Assembly (NCBI GenBank): GCA_043757265.1 | Contig: JAYUQP010000116.1 | Location: 1-54,715 of the forward strand | Length of the DNA: 54,715 nucleotides | Direction: 5' to 3' | From: JANPLN01 sp043757265 | GTDB taxonomy: Bacteria > Bdellovibrionota > Bdellovibrionia > Bdellovibrionales > JAGQZY01 | Shown: positions 16,497 through 25,411 of the stretch, one piece after another | How the letters are laid out: each line of letters begins with the position of its first letter | How positions within the stretch are numbered: position 1 is the stretch's first letter | Position numbers and translations under genes: made by a program | Notes under the pieces: generated by a model | What the model was told of the DNA's origin: nothing | Databases searched by the model: none | What the model saw: only the letters and a program-made list of their open reading frames with translations

Positions 16497-17275
16497 AACA
16501 TGAATCCAATACCAAATTGTAGCACTAGGCCATCGATAGATCTTTCGCCAGATGACACGCGGTCTTTGTAGTTTTGATAACGAACTTCCAAACGACTGGT
16601 AAGCCACGAGTTAACCCATAAGCCCATACCTACTCCGCCGGTAAAAATTGGAGAGTTTCCGCGTATAAATTCATTGGGTCCATTTAAGTATTCGTATTGA
16701 ATCTGTCCGCCACCTGCGATGAGGTAAAAATCAAACTGGCTCACAGCAGATTCAAACCAACTGACTTTTCCGTAGATCGGGTACCAGTTTACTACGGCCA
16801 TTGTTGTGCGAATGGGGAAGGCGATGGAGGGAGCTACATAATCTGTTGCGCCGGCAGCCTGTTTTGCAGATGCAACATCGAAGATGCGTTGTCCTTCGGT
16901 GGTTAATTCGTTTCGGTTGTCGCTGTAGCGAAGTCCCAAGGACCAACGAGGTGTTATATGAAAATCAAGGTTAGCACCCCAATTGACTGTGTTTAAATAT
17001 GTATCGCCGCCATTTAAGTAACCGTAAGCGATCCCAATTTCAGGGCGAAGATTTCTGTCGACTTCGCGCTTTTGCACGATTTTCATCGAGTTATTAGGCT
17101 GAAGTGCCCGCGCTTTTTTGATAATGTCTTCGTTTGTTCCGAGTCCATCAAGCTGCTGGTCCACGTTGATGCTTTTGGCGGACTTGTTGTAATTCTTTGC
17201 GCGAACAGCTTTTGTTTTCGCCAGCACTGGCGAAGCTATCAGCAGAGTTGTGAGTATTGATATTATGAGTTTCAT
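16493..17275 (-). CDS. Outer-membrane beta-barrel, gliding-operon type
   Basis: A 260-residue protein with a signal peptide (ending VLAK), a roughly 50-residue basic/polar linker, then alternating amphipathic strands to a C-terminal LQFGIGFML. The pattern matches the outer-membrane beta-barrel domain proteins found in myxobacterial and Bdellovibrio gliding loci (GltA/GltB/GltH type). It probably anchors the trans-envelope complex in the outer membrane. Four-base overlaps with both neighbours show tight co-translation. Confidence 0.7.
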   Translation of the reverse strand: MKLIISILTTLLIASPVLAKTKAVRAKNYNKSAKSINVDQQLDGLGTNEDIIKKARALQPNNSMKIVQKREVDRNLRPEIGIAYGYLNGGDTYLNTVNWGANLDFHITPRWSLGLRYSDNRNELTTEGQRIFDVASAKQAAGATDYVAPSIAFPIRTTMAVVNWYPIYGKVSWFESAVSQFDFYLIAGGGQIQYEYLNGPNEFIRGNSPIFTGGVGMGLWVNSWLTSRLEVRYQNYKDRVSSGERSIDGLVLQFGIGFML

Positions 17276-18096
17276 CGTCCCCCCCTAGGAGCCCGTGTTT
17301 CATTTGTCCAAACACTTGATGCAGTCACTGGAGTTGTTGGCGCCACTGGTGTAGCGATGGTTGTTGTTCCAGCTTTTTTTACTAAGATTTCTTTTGTACT
17401 CGTTTTTGAAATTGCATCGAAGGTGATCTGCATAATGTTATTGTTGTAGGCACTCAAATCTGTGTATTGAAGTTCGGTTAAAGTGACCTTGATGTTTCCA
17501 CGATCCTCAGTGGCACCGGCCGCGATGACTCCTTGGGGCTTCCACGTTATTTTGTAAGTAACTGAATTGTCTTGATTTGTAATTTCTGAGATTGCAGCAG
17601 TTGTAGGCTGATCTTCAACTAAAAGATCAAATTTTACTTTTGAGCGGTAAAGAATCTTTGCATTGATATAGTAGCTCGACTCAACACCCTCGGTAAAAAT
17701 CATGGCTTCTTCGTGTAGGAGGCCAGCGTCTGAATAAGTTTTTACTTGGTAAGGAGTTCCATCCACCGACACTTGTTCAGCAGTTTTAACAAGATTTTCT
17801 AAACACTGACGATAGTTTCCTTCGTTTTCTTGAAGGAGAGCAGGAGGGCAATTCATGATGTAAACAGCCTGTTGCTGAATGACCGGTCTATCAACTTGCA
17901 CTTCCACGATTTTTTCTTGAATCACAGGAATTTCTTTGGTCTCTGTGACGAGCTGATAATCAACTCGCTGAGGCGCAGTTTGTGCTTCGCTTGTCAGATT
18001 GAGGTGCTTGTAGTTTTCAAGCGGGTTGTTTTTTGTCGGCCCACATGCCACCGTCATCAAACTCAATATTGTGAATAAAGAGATCATTAATTTCAT
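17272..18096 (-). CDS. Lipoprotein of gliding operon
   Basis: A 274-residue lipoprotein (lipobox TVAC, about Cys18). A predicted coiled or extended region rich in Val/Ile/Gln (residues 50-75) precedes a beta-rich middle region; the C-terminus is Thr/Pro-rich. Two cysteines at about 79 and 89 could pair. No named domain is recognised. Its placement nine bases after the AgmX-domain gene and overlapping the barrel gene suggests a structural part of the envelope complex. Confidence 0.65.
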   Translation of the reverse strand: MKLMISLFTILSLMTVACGPTKNNPLENYKHLNLTSEAQTAPQRVDYQLVTETKEIPVIQEKIVEVQVDRPVIQQQAVYIMNCPPALLQENEGNYRQCLENLVKTAEQVSVDGTPYQVKTYSDAGLLHEEAMIFTEGVESSYYINAKILYRSKVKFDLLVEDQPTTAAISEITNQDNSVTYKITWKPQGVIAAGATEDRGNIKVTLTELQYTDLSAYNNNIMQITFDAISKTSTKEILVKKAGTTTIATPVAPTTPVTASSVWTNETRAPRGGR

Positions 18097-18105
18097 ACGT
18101 TACCC

Positions 18106-19386
18106 CTACCTTTGGCTCACGCGGCGAAGCTCAAATGGATAATCAACATCCACATTTACTGCACCGAGCGGTTTAGGAAATTTCCAACCTTTAATTTTTC
18201 CAGCAATACAATTTTCGACTTTACTATCGCCCACACTCGTATGTGCAATCTGCGATAAATCCACTCGACCTTTTCCATTGATAACCCAATGGGCGGTTAA
18301 GCGTCCGCGAAGATCAGGCTTGCTTTGCAGACCTGTTTCGTAACAGTAAATAATTTGTCCCATGTTTTTTTGTACAACAGCGGCGATTTGATCGCGATCA
18401 AGACCGCTTTCCACTGTAGCTTCTTCGGTCAGCGGCGCCATGAATGCACCCGACTTGCCACGGAAGGAAATTCCTCCGCCTAAACCTTGACGACCACCAC
18501 CAGAGCCTGAAGATCCGTATCCACCAGCACCCATCGCTTGTGATCCGGCACCAGGACTTGAAGCAATAAGGCCTTTACCTGGCAGTGCACCGCTGGCCCC
18601 GCCTTTGAGGCCTTCACCGATTCCACCGCCGCCGCTTCCAGCGCCACCGTAACCTCGGCCACCAGAACCTCTACCACCCTCGCCGACTCCATTGAGATCA
18701 AGACTTGTGGCATGGCTTTTCTTCATTGAGGTAAGAGCTCCAAGAACTCCCATTTGATTTATATTTGGACCCTGGCGATTTGCAGGAACGTCTTTACGGA
18801 TAGGGACATTTTTTACAACCGTGATTTTTTTAGGTTGTACGATCTTTTTTGTGACATTTGATTTAACGATATTTTTGGGAACTGGCTTTTTATTGAGAAT
18901 TTTCTCAGCCATTTTTACAGTTTTTTGCATTTGTGCAACTTCCATCTTTGGAAGTTCCGGCATCTCTGTATTAATAGTTACAATCACTGGTTCGATTTTT
19001 TTATCTGGAAAAAAGCGGTTTACAACAAAGCTCAACAAGACGAAGAAAGCAATTATCCCAACATGCGTGATTGCAGAGTACTGAAATGTTTTTTTAAGTC
19101 GTGATTCTTCTTTTTCAAGAGCAAATGTTGGAGAAAAAAGTGATGCGTTTTCTTTGTAGCTTAAAAAGCCAACGCCGGCGATAGAGATGTCTTTGTTTTG
19201 AACTTCTTTTTTTGTTGTGGTGGTAAGGAGTTGATAAGAAACGTCGTCTCTATCAAGTTCGCTTGTAGAATGTACGGCCTCAATGCGCCGCTCATCATTT
19301 CGGTATACTAACGTGAGTGATGGGCTATCCCATAGGAACGTGCGTATGATCTGTTTATTTTTATTTTGCAGTACAAAACATCCCAT
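18106..19386 (-). CDS. AgmX/PglI-domain TonB-like gliding protein
   Basis: A 426-residue protein. The first 100 residues are cytosolic. A single membrane segment follows at about 104-123, then a Lys/Pro-rich periplasmic stretch, a long Gly/Ser-rich linker (about 220-310), and a C-terminal domain resembling AgmX/PglI and TonB-type domains (from GLDRDQIAAVVQKNMGQI to the end, with conserved cysteines in YCYETG and VENCIAG). In Myxococcus, GltG and GltJ have this layout and carry energy from the AglRQS motor across the periplasm. That role is inferred here from domain order and operon. Confidence 0.8.
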   Translation of the reverse strand: MGCFVLQNKNKQIIRTFLWDSPSLTLVYRNDERRIEAVHSTSELDRDDVSYQLLTTTTKKEVQNKDISIAGVGFLSYKENASLFSPTFALEKEESRLKKTFQYSAITHVGIIAFFVLLSFVVNRFFPDKKIEPVIVTINTEMPELPKMEVAQMQKTVKMAEKILNKKPVPKNIVKSNVTKKIVQPKKITVVKNVPIRKDVPANRQGPNINQMGVLGALTSMKKSHATSLDLNGVGEGGRGSGGRGYGGAGSGGGGIGEGLKGGASGALPGKGLIASSPGAGSQAMGAGGYGSSGSGGGRQGLGGGISFRGKSGAFMAPLTEEATVESGLDRDQIAAVVQKNMGQIIYCYETGLQSKPDLRGRLTAHWVINGKGRVDLSQIAHTSVGDSKVENCIAGKIKGWKFPKPLGAVNVDVDYPFELRRVSQR

Positions 19387-19400
19387 TTTACATCCTACCG

Positions 19401-19715
19401 TTATTTTCGTGTCTGTTCTTGAGCTTCGCGGTCTTTAAACGATCGTCTAAGGCCGAGAAGGTCATCGAGAACCTTTTCATCCTCTACCATTGCAATTCCC
19501 TGACCCGCCGTTTGGTATTTACCGCGAACTGAGGCTGCATCAAACGAAAAGGAGGTCCCTAATTGGTCATCTTGAGGCTTTGTGGTGACACTTTTAGTCA
19601 CCGTCTTAGTTTTAGTCTGCTTGTGCGATTTAGCTTCGGCGTAGGCACTTAAACCCAGCGTAAGCGCCAGCACTTGAATCATATGGAGGAGTTGTTTTAA
19701 TCGGGGGCTCATCAT
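19401..19715 (-). CDS. Small secreted gliding-operon protein
   Basis: A 104-residue protein with a signal-peptide-like N-terminus (to about AYAEA), a Lys/Thr-rich stretch and a C-terminal helix ending in a charged tail. It has no known domain. The start overlaps the TPR gene stop by four bases and the AgmX-domain gene follows 14 bases later, so it is part of the same transcript. Confidence 0.55.
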   Translation of the reverse strand: MMSPRLKQLLHMIQVLALTLGLSAYAEAKSHKQTKTKTVTKSVTTKPQDDQLGTSFSFDAASVRGKYQTAGQGIAMVEDEKVLDDLLGLRRSFKDREAQEQTRK

Positions 19716-22651
19716 TGGAAAAGTCCTTTCATTTGGGCCATACGTGCTTCGAGATAAGCTACCGTAAAATCATTACCGCGTTGAATTTCAAGATCTTTAA
19801 GCTTGGCTACGTTGGCTGCTTCGAACGGATATTTGCGAATCTGGCTCTGCGCCTGTTGAACCGCCTGCGAGCTTGGATAGCTGGTCTTCTCATTAAGCGC
19901 TTGCTCTAAATAACGAGCTTTCGATGGAGGAGCATGCTTCATCAGTTGCTGAAGGTCTTCTTTCAGCGCATGTTTATACTCCAAGCGTGCGTTTTTATAG
20001 TTATTTGCATGATCAGTTAGCCAACCGTCTTCGCTCCAAAGAGCTTGAAGCTTTTCTTCGATCTTGTTGGATTTATCAAGATATGGCAGAGCCTGCTGGC
20101 TTACGATCTGAGTGTACTGTTCGCGCTGTTCTTTAGTGAGCCCTTTAGGCACAGGCAAACTGACCAGGTTTGCATGAAGTCTCGCGTATTCGTACTTGAG
20201 AACATTCAAGAAAATAGCCTGCATAGAGATATCACGACCTTTGACTGAGTTTTTTAAGAACGTCTCAAATTGAGACAACTTTTTAATTCGTTCCTCAAGG
20301 GATTGCTTAAGAGCATTTTGATTTCGTGTGTTCAGACGAAGCGCTGATAACTGAGCGATGTCTTTTTGAACCGAAGGATAACTGATCAACCGAGAGAGCA
20401 ATCCTGCAAATGCACTTTTACGAACTGGTGCATGTTCAAAAACATCGGCAAGAAGTTGACGGTTACGATTTTTCGAATAAATCTCTAGCGCCAACTTCGC
20501 CAGCACATCTGGTGACTGAGCGAGCTCCCCAATATGTTGTTTTAGCATTTTTTGTGGGAACATTTGTCTTTGGATTCGGCGTACGATGATCGACGCGCGA
20601 GCTTTTTTATTATTACTGATTTTTAGAAAATCCTCTTCGTGCTGATCTGGCTTAAGGTTTGCCATCTCAGCCAACCAGATCAATTTCAAGGCTTTATCAG
20701 ACGTCATTGATCCCGGCATTTTTTTAGTCAATTCGTAAGCCTGTTTGTAATCGAGTTCAAGCTCTGCAAGCCAAATACGATCTTGCACAGCGAGAGTTCG
20801 CTCGTTGTCGGAAAGATTTTTAAGCGCAAGCATATTAAGGTTTGCGTGAAGAGCATCCTTAAAGTTTTTTAGCTGTAGGGATAATAAATACATATTTTTG
20901 TACAAAGTCTTTTTTTCAAGATCCGTACTATCAACCATGGAGATGGATTTTAATTTGAGTAAGTCAGAGCTTCCGGCTTTTTTTGCGTTGATTTTCACTG
21001 CAACAGTATTGAGAACTGATTTTCGATGAATTTTATAGAATTCTTTTTTATCTTCAGGAAATCGATTGGCAAACTCTAAACTCCAGCTTTCAATGGCTTC
21101 GTCGTCTTTTAACTGAATAAGTGAGTTAAGGGCTAAATGAGCAGCCTCGACCTTTTCTTTGCGATGGTCTTTTGCATTACTGTCCAATGAGAGAACTTTA
21201 AAGTGACTGGCGGCTTTATCAAATGCTTTTAATTCAAAGTACAGCTTCGCAATTTGATACCGAACTTCAAAGGTCCGTTGACCTTTTTCGTTAAGGCTTA
21301 AGTAGTGAGTGTAAGCTTGCATTCTGACTTGCGGATCTTTAAGTGTTTCAGCCATATCCATTTCGCCGACCAAAGCATTTTCGAGCGTTTTTTGATTTTT
21401 GTTGGCGTGGCTTACGTTCGCCGCTTTATTGAAAAATTCGTAAGCGCTTTTAAATTGTCTTCGTTGTTGAGCTGCCGCGGCACCAAGGAGCAGCATCTCC
21501 TCGTCCTTTGGAAAAAGATCAGTATAAATGACATAGGCTTGAGTGAGTTCTGTGGATTGAATCTTTTTTTCTTCGCGATTCCAATCGATAATCCAGCGAC
21601 GGACCTCGTTTTGTAAAGCGTCGCAGCGATCTCCGCAGCCTTGCTTCTTCCAAGTTTCTTTGACTTGTGCAAACAGTTGAACGGCGCCTGGCAAATTACC
21701 TGTATCGCGCTTCAGTTTCGTGATACGAATTTGCGCTTCTAGAGCTTCTTTCTTTTGATCGGTGTTTGATAAATAAAACACCCATACAAGAGCAGCTTCT
21801 TTTTTCTTTCCGAGGCGGTCAGCTTCGGTAGCTAAGGCGTGAATGTTCGGCATGCGATATGCTGCAGGGCTTAAGTTTAATACTTTATCGAGAGTGCTTT
21901 GCGTGATTGTCTCACGGGCGTAAAACGAAGATAAATCCTTCGACACGTCTATTTTAAAAGACTCGTCCTGAGTGATCCCCTCGGCATTTTTGTATTCTGT
22001 AAGTTTTGGATTTTTCAGAATCATTTCCATTTTTGCAATGGCACTTGGAACTTGTTCCATATTAAAGAGGCACCAAGCCATACGATAGTGCACGAGTCCT
22101 TTTTGTGGTGATTCTTCGATTTTCAAGGCAGTTTCGTATTCGGCCTTAGCCAATTTGAAATTTGATTTTTGAAAATAAATATCGCCAAGAGCTGCGTGAG
22201 ACTGGCCCAGAGTTTCGCCCTTGTGGCGCTTTCTGCCCTCTTTAGTAATTGTTAAATGAATTTTTTCGGCTTTGTTGATTTGGTTTAGGCTGAGATGCAA
22301 GTGGGCTTTTTGTAAAAGAGCATGCCCGCGAACATCATCACCCAGACGTGGTATAATGTTTTCGTAGTGACCGATCGCTTCAACGCGATCTTCTTTAGCT
22401 TTTAAGCAATTATTGCAATTTTGTTCAACTTCAGAAAGAGCTTTAAGTCGTGATCTTTCGGCTAGTAAGTCCGCTAGGCGCAAAGTTGAAGGAACTTTTG
22501 AAACATCTGTATCATCGATAGACTGAAGGATTTGTCGAAGGCGGTCAATAACCACCGTGTGTGTATTAAGATCCATTTTATCGGCAAACGCAACCGAGGT
22601 CGTCATACAGAGTGTTAGTATCAGGCTTAAGGCATGGATCTGGGCGCGCAT
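19712..22651 (-). CDS. Large periplasmic TPR protein of gliding operon
   Basis: A 979-residue protein with a signal peptide (residues 1-23, ending AFADK). The N-terminal third contains repeated TPR motifs (for example GDIYFQKSNFKLAKAEYETA and the helix before EESPQKGLVHYR), with further helical repeats through the middle and a helical C-terminus. No catalytic motif is seen. It probably forms a periplasmic scaffold like the large TPR proteins GltD/GltE or AglT of Myxococcus. It begins three bases after the second ExbD-type gene. Confidence 0.75.
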   Translation of the reverse strand: MRAQIHALSLILTLCMTTSVAFADKMDLNTHTVVIDRLRQILQSIDDTDVSKVPSTLRLADLLAERSRLKALSEVEQNCNNCLKAKEDRVEAIGHYENIIPRLGDDVRGHALLQKAHLHLSLNQINKAEKIHLTITKEGRKRHKGETLGQSHAALGDIYFQKSNFKLAKAEYETALKIEESPQKGLVHYRMAWCLFNMEQVPSAIAKMEMILKNPKLTEYKNAEGITQDESFKIDVSKDLSSFYARETITQSTLDKVLNLSPAAYRMPNIHALATEADRLGKKKEAALVWVFYLSNTDQKKEALEAQIRITKLKRDTGNLPGAVQLFAQVKETWKKQGCGDRCDALQNEVRRWIIDWNREEKKIQSTELTQAYVIYTDLFPKDEEMLLLGAAAAQQRRQFKSAYEFFNKAANVSHANKNQKTLENALVGEMDMAETLKDPQVRMQAYTHYLSLNEKGQRTFEVRYQIAKLYFELKAFDKAASHFKVLSLDSNAKDHRKEKVEAAHLALNSLIQLKDDEAIESWSLEFANRFPEDKKEFYKIHRKSVLNTVAVKINAKKAGSSDLLKLKSISMVDSTDLEKKTLYKNMYLLSLQLKNFKDALHANLNMLALKNLSDNERTLAVQDRIWLAELELDYKQAYELTKKMPGSMTSDKALKLIWLAEMANLKPDQHEEDFLKISNNKKARASIIVRRIQRQMFPQKMLKQHIGELAQSPDVLAKLALEIYSKNRNRQLLADVFEHAPVRKSAFAGLLSRLISYPSVQKDIAQLSALRLNTRNQNALKQSLEERIKKLSQFETFLKNSVKGRDISMQAIFLNVLKYEYARLHANLVSLPVPKGLTKEQREQYTQIVSQQALPYLDKSNKIEEKLQALWSEDGWLTDHANNYKNARLEYKHALKEDLQQLMKHAPPSKARYLEQALNEKTSYPSSQAVQQAQSQIRKYPFEAANVAKLKDLEIQRGNDFTVAYLEARMAQMKGLFQ

Positions 22652-22654
22652 CGT

Positions 22655-23140
22655 TTACTCCTGTTGGTACACTGCAAATTTAACATTCTTGATGCCAGCG
22701 TGAGCCGAAGCGGTCAGGAACGGTTGGAGTTTATGGAAGTCCACATTTTCGTCAGCTTGCAGGATAATTGAGGGCTCTTTAGTAGTGACTGTGAGTTTAA
22801 AGCTGTTCGCCACTTGCGATAAACGTCGGCTAAGGTCGGCGTCGTTAATATACTGACCATCAATCATGAATCGGCTGTTTTTAAAAGTAATGACTGGAGA
22901 ACCATCCAGCTGGTTTGAAATTTTGGCCTGTGGGAGGGTGATTTGATCTTCGATCTCCATGCTTTCGCTAGGAGAATTACAGACGACCAGGTACAGAACG
23001 ATAATCACAAATGCGTCAATGAGAGACGTGAGAGTGATGGTCGCCTGAATGCTTTTACGAAGCTTACTTTGATTTTTTCGTAATAGCAGGCCTCGTGTTG
23101 TTACTTGAGGAATACTGTGTGTGCTAAGAATCGTTCGCAT
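22655..23140 (-). CDS. ExbD/TolR-family protein, second copy
   Basis: A 161-residue protein with one N-terminal membrane segment (TLTSLIDAFVIIVLYLVV) and a periplasmic ExbD-type domain. The conserved membrane Asp of the family is present (SLIDAF). It pairs with a MotA/TolQ-type channel to form a proton-driven motor (the AglS/AglX type). The N-terminal cytosolic tail is basic and a little longer than usual. It is 12 bases from the first ExbD gene. Confidence 0.85.
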   Translation of the reverse strand: MRTILSTHSIPQVTTRGLLLRKNQSKLRKSIQATITLTSLIDAFVIIVLYLVVCNSPSESMEIEDQITLPQAKISNQLDGSPVITFKNSRFMIDGQYINDADLSRRLSQVANSFKLTVTTKEPSIILQADENVDFHKLQPFLTASAHAGIKNVKFAVYQQE

Positions 23141-23152
23141 AATTATTCCTTT

Positions 23153-23599
23153 TTAAATTGGAGAAATTCCAACGTTTTTAATTTCGGCCTTGCGTAAAGA
23201 ATCGACAGTTTTCATAGTTAAACCATACGAAACTCCAGGCTTTGCTATAACGACTGAGGTATTGAGGTCAGGGATGCTTTTACGGAGCGAAACAAAAAAG
23301 GCATCGATTTTCGTCCAATTGGGTTCGCCGTTGAGCGATTGAATTTTAAATTGTCTTTGTTTTACTTTGACGTCTTTAAGATCAAGCTGAAAACTTTTAT
23401 CGTTTTCTACTTGTACAATGATAGAAGGAGGATTGTTTGCGCCACTTGTGCTTTCTGCACCGATGGCTTGATGGGTGTCGATGGACCCAATGTACGACCA
23501 CACAGCCGTCAGAAGCAAAAAGCTCAAACAGGCTGATAACATGTCGATAAACGGTATCAAGTTCAGTTCAAACTCAATCTCTTTTTTAAACGAACTCAT
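23153..23599 (-). CDS. ExbD/TolR-family protein, first copy
   Basis: A 148-residue ExbD/TolR protein. The short cytosolic N-terminus leads into a membrane segment with the key acidic residue (LIPFIDMLSACLSFLLL), followed by a periplasmic domain of about 100 residues. The proton-motive residue is intact. The presence of two different ExbD proteins with one channel mirrors AglR-AglX-AglS of the Myxococcus gliding motor. A ribosome-binding site (GAGGATG) precedes the start. Confidence 0.85.
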   Translation of the reverse strand: MSSFKKEIEFELNLIPFIDMLSACLSFLLLTAVWSYIGSIDTHQAIGAESTSGANNPPSIIVQVENDKSFQLDLKDVKVKQRQFKIQSLNGEPNWTKIDAFFVSLRKSIPDLNTSVVIAKPGVSYGLTMKTVDSLRKAEIKNVGISPI

Positions 23600-23642
23600 A
23601 AATCATCCTCACGAAAAAGTTAAACAAGAAGGTTAAACAAAA

Positions 23643-23662
23643 AAGGCCAGTAAAAACTGGCC
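23643..23662 (-). terminator. Intra-operon terminator-like hairpin
   Basis: Perfect 7-bp stem (AGGCCAG/CTGGCCT) with a 6-base loop, followed on the minus strand by a T-rich run. It sits in the only long gap (70 bases) of the operon, just after the channel gene, and may leave more transcript for the channel than for downstream genes. Confidence 0.55.
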
Positions 23663-23669
23663 TGCTTTA

Positions 23670-24335
23670 TTATTTTGCGCGTTGTTTGCGAGCGGATACT
23701 GTATCGATGTTAAAGCCTAACCAGATGTACATTCGTAAAGCGGCTTTATGAAGATCTTCAACCAATGTATTGGCGCGGTTTTGAAGAATTGCAAAAGCGA
23801 TTAAGGCAGGAACAGCAACAATCAGTCCGTAAGCTGTAGCACTCATTGCTTCGCCAACACCTTCAGCAAGAAGACGAGCTTTTTCAGCCGCTGTGGCGTT
23901 CGCAATACCCGAGAAGGATTTGATTAGACCAACGATGGTTCCTAAAAGTCCCAAAAGGGTAGCAACGTTTGCAAGCATGGAAATAAATCCAAGGCGCGAA
24001 TCTACGCGTCCCGACTCTTCAATAAGGATTTCGTCCATTTTATGTTGAAGTTCTTCGCGACCGCTATGGTCGATTGTTGACTGAACACCGACTTTTGTGA
24101 GTGCAGTTAAAGCTTCGTTTCCAGAATTGTGTGTTTTACTTACGACATGTTCGAATTGCGCTGATTTGATATCTTTTTCCATATGGTCAACGATATCGCG
24201 AGCGTTGAGTGAGCGTTTTACATACAAAGCATAGTAGCGCTCAAATATTAATGCCATGCTTGCGATTTGAACTAATAGGATGGGATACATCCAAAAACCA
24301 CCAGCCATAAAAAATGTACCTAATTGCGTAAACAT
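23670..24335 (-). CDS. MotA/TolQ/ExbB proton channel, AglR-like
   Basis: A 221-residue protein of the MotA/TolQ/ExbB family with three membrane segments: one at the N-terminus (about 10-30) and two after residue 125 (STLLANVATLLGLLGTIVGL-like and ATAYGLIVAVPALIAFAI). The family motif GLLGTIVG is present. With the two ExbD genes it would form the proton-driven motor complex of a gliding or Tol-like system. It heads the operon with a GGAGGATC-type site upstream of the ATG. Confidence 0.85.
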   Translation of the reverse strand: MFTQLGTFFMAGGFWMYPILLVQIASMALIFERYYALYVKRSLNARDIVDHMEKDIKSAQFEHVVSKTHNSGNEALTALTKVGVQSTIDHSGREELQHKMDEILIEESGRVDSRLGFISMLANVATLLGLLGTIVGLIKSFSGIANATAAEKARLLAEGVGEAMSATAYGLIVAVPALIAFAILQNRANTLVEDLHKAALRMYIWLGFNIDTVSARKQRAK

Positions 24336-24619
24336 ATTGATCCTCCAAATTTAATAGACTTCACCGTAAACCTATAGAGCAAGGTCAGTACCAGCGGGAG
24401 CTACCCGTAAATTGAAGATCAGTTCAAAGTCGAGACAATTTTTGTCACCAGCCAGTACATCAGGATCGAAAAGTGTCGCCCCAGTTAAACCTCAATGCAG
24501 AGCACTTCAGGATGGCTGTCTCAAAAACAGCCAATATAAGCGTCTCAAAATGAGAAAACTTTGGAGCCGTTCTGATGTTTTGTATGGGCTCGCTGTCCAG
24601 GTGATATTCTAAAAGAAGC
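24336..24619. promoter_or_regulatory. Divergent intergenic region with small hairpin
   Basis: This 284-base stretch separates the gliding operon from the divergent secreted-protein gene and must carry both promoters. A 7-bp hairpin (TGGCTGT/ACAGCCA, 24513-24533) is the only clear structure. No convincing promoter boxes could be fixed by eye. Confidence 0.4.
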
Positions 24620-25048
24620 ATGAGTTTTCTTTTTTTGCTCCTTAGTTTGGTTCACGCGCTTGATCCTGTTTGTGCAGGGCATTTCTCACAGCTTGAAAAA
24701 TCTGAAACCCTGAAGCGTCTTAGCGCCATTGTGCCTGAATCTGGTTTTCGAGGATTTGTGAATAAAACTCGCGGCTCTTATTTTTTTATTAGAACAACTG
24801 AGGATAAGATCAAGCTTACCTTTTTGACTACAGGACTCTTTGATTTGTATGGAATCCGAAGGGACAGTGACATTCAGTTTTGCGAAGCCGAAGGTCAGTT
24901 GACGATTCTTGGTTTAGGGGGCATTCAAAAGATCCTGCTCAAGGATAATTTGATCTATCTGAAAGGCAATTCACCAGTTCATATCTTTGAGCTTGGTGAA
25001 GTGCCATCGCTGCTGCGTGAAAAGAACGATCTTTCTGATTTCGAATAG
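24620..25048 (+). CDS. Secreted protein of unknown function
   Basis: A 142-residue protein with a short signal peptide (about 1-13, ending VHALD). The mature part is beta-rich, with cysteines in PVCAGH and IQFCEAE that may pair. No domain is recognised. It is divergent from the gliding operon; no functional link is visible beyond position. Confidence 0.55.
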   Translation: MSFLFLLLSLVHALDPVCAGHFSQLEKSETLKRLSAIVPESGFRGFVNKTRGSYFFIRTTEDKIKLTFLTTGLFDLYGIRRDSDIQFCEAEGQLTILGLGGIQKILLKDNLIYLKGNSPVHIFELGEVPSLLREKNDLSDFE

Positions 25049-25127
25049 ATAGGGCGCTAGGCTGCAAAACCGCTAGAGCCAAGGAAATCTTCTACATAGT
25101 CCGCCGAATATATGCCATGATCCCCTC

Positions 25128-25409
25128 ATGCAAGAGTGGAAAGACCAAGACAGCGATAAAAGCCCGCAACCGCCCGTGCTTATTTCTCCAGCAGATCTAT
25201 CGCAGGATGCGCTTGATGGGATTATCGAAAGTTTTATCCTACGCGAAGGCACGGACTATGGGCTGCATGAGGCGGATCACGCTAAAAAAGTTTCGCAGAT
25301 CCATGCCAAAATTAGCAAAAATGAATTCTTAATCACCTTTGATCCGGAAACAGAATCAATCAATCTGCTGACCCGTCAACAGTGGGACAAACTTCAAAAG
25401 GAAAAATAA
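25128..25409 (+). CDS. YheU family protein (UPF0270)
   Basis: A 93-residue protein of the YheU/UPF0270 family, recognised by the run IIESFILREGTDYG and the following E-x-D-x2-KK helix; the last strand is LITFDPETESINLL. The family is small and cytosolic, and its function is unknown. The ATG at 25128 is taken as start. The SEC-C/YchJ gene begins two bases after its stop, so the two form an operon. Confidence 0.8.
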   Translation: MQEWKDQDSDKSPQPPVLISPADLSQDALDGIIESFILREGTDYGLHEADHAKKVSQIHAKISKNEFLITFDPETESINLLTRQQWDKLQKEK

Positions 25410-25411
25410 AT

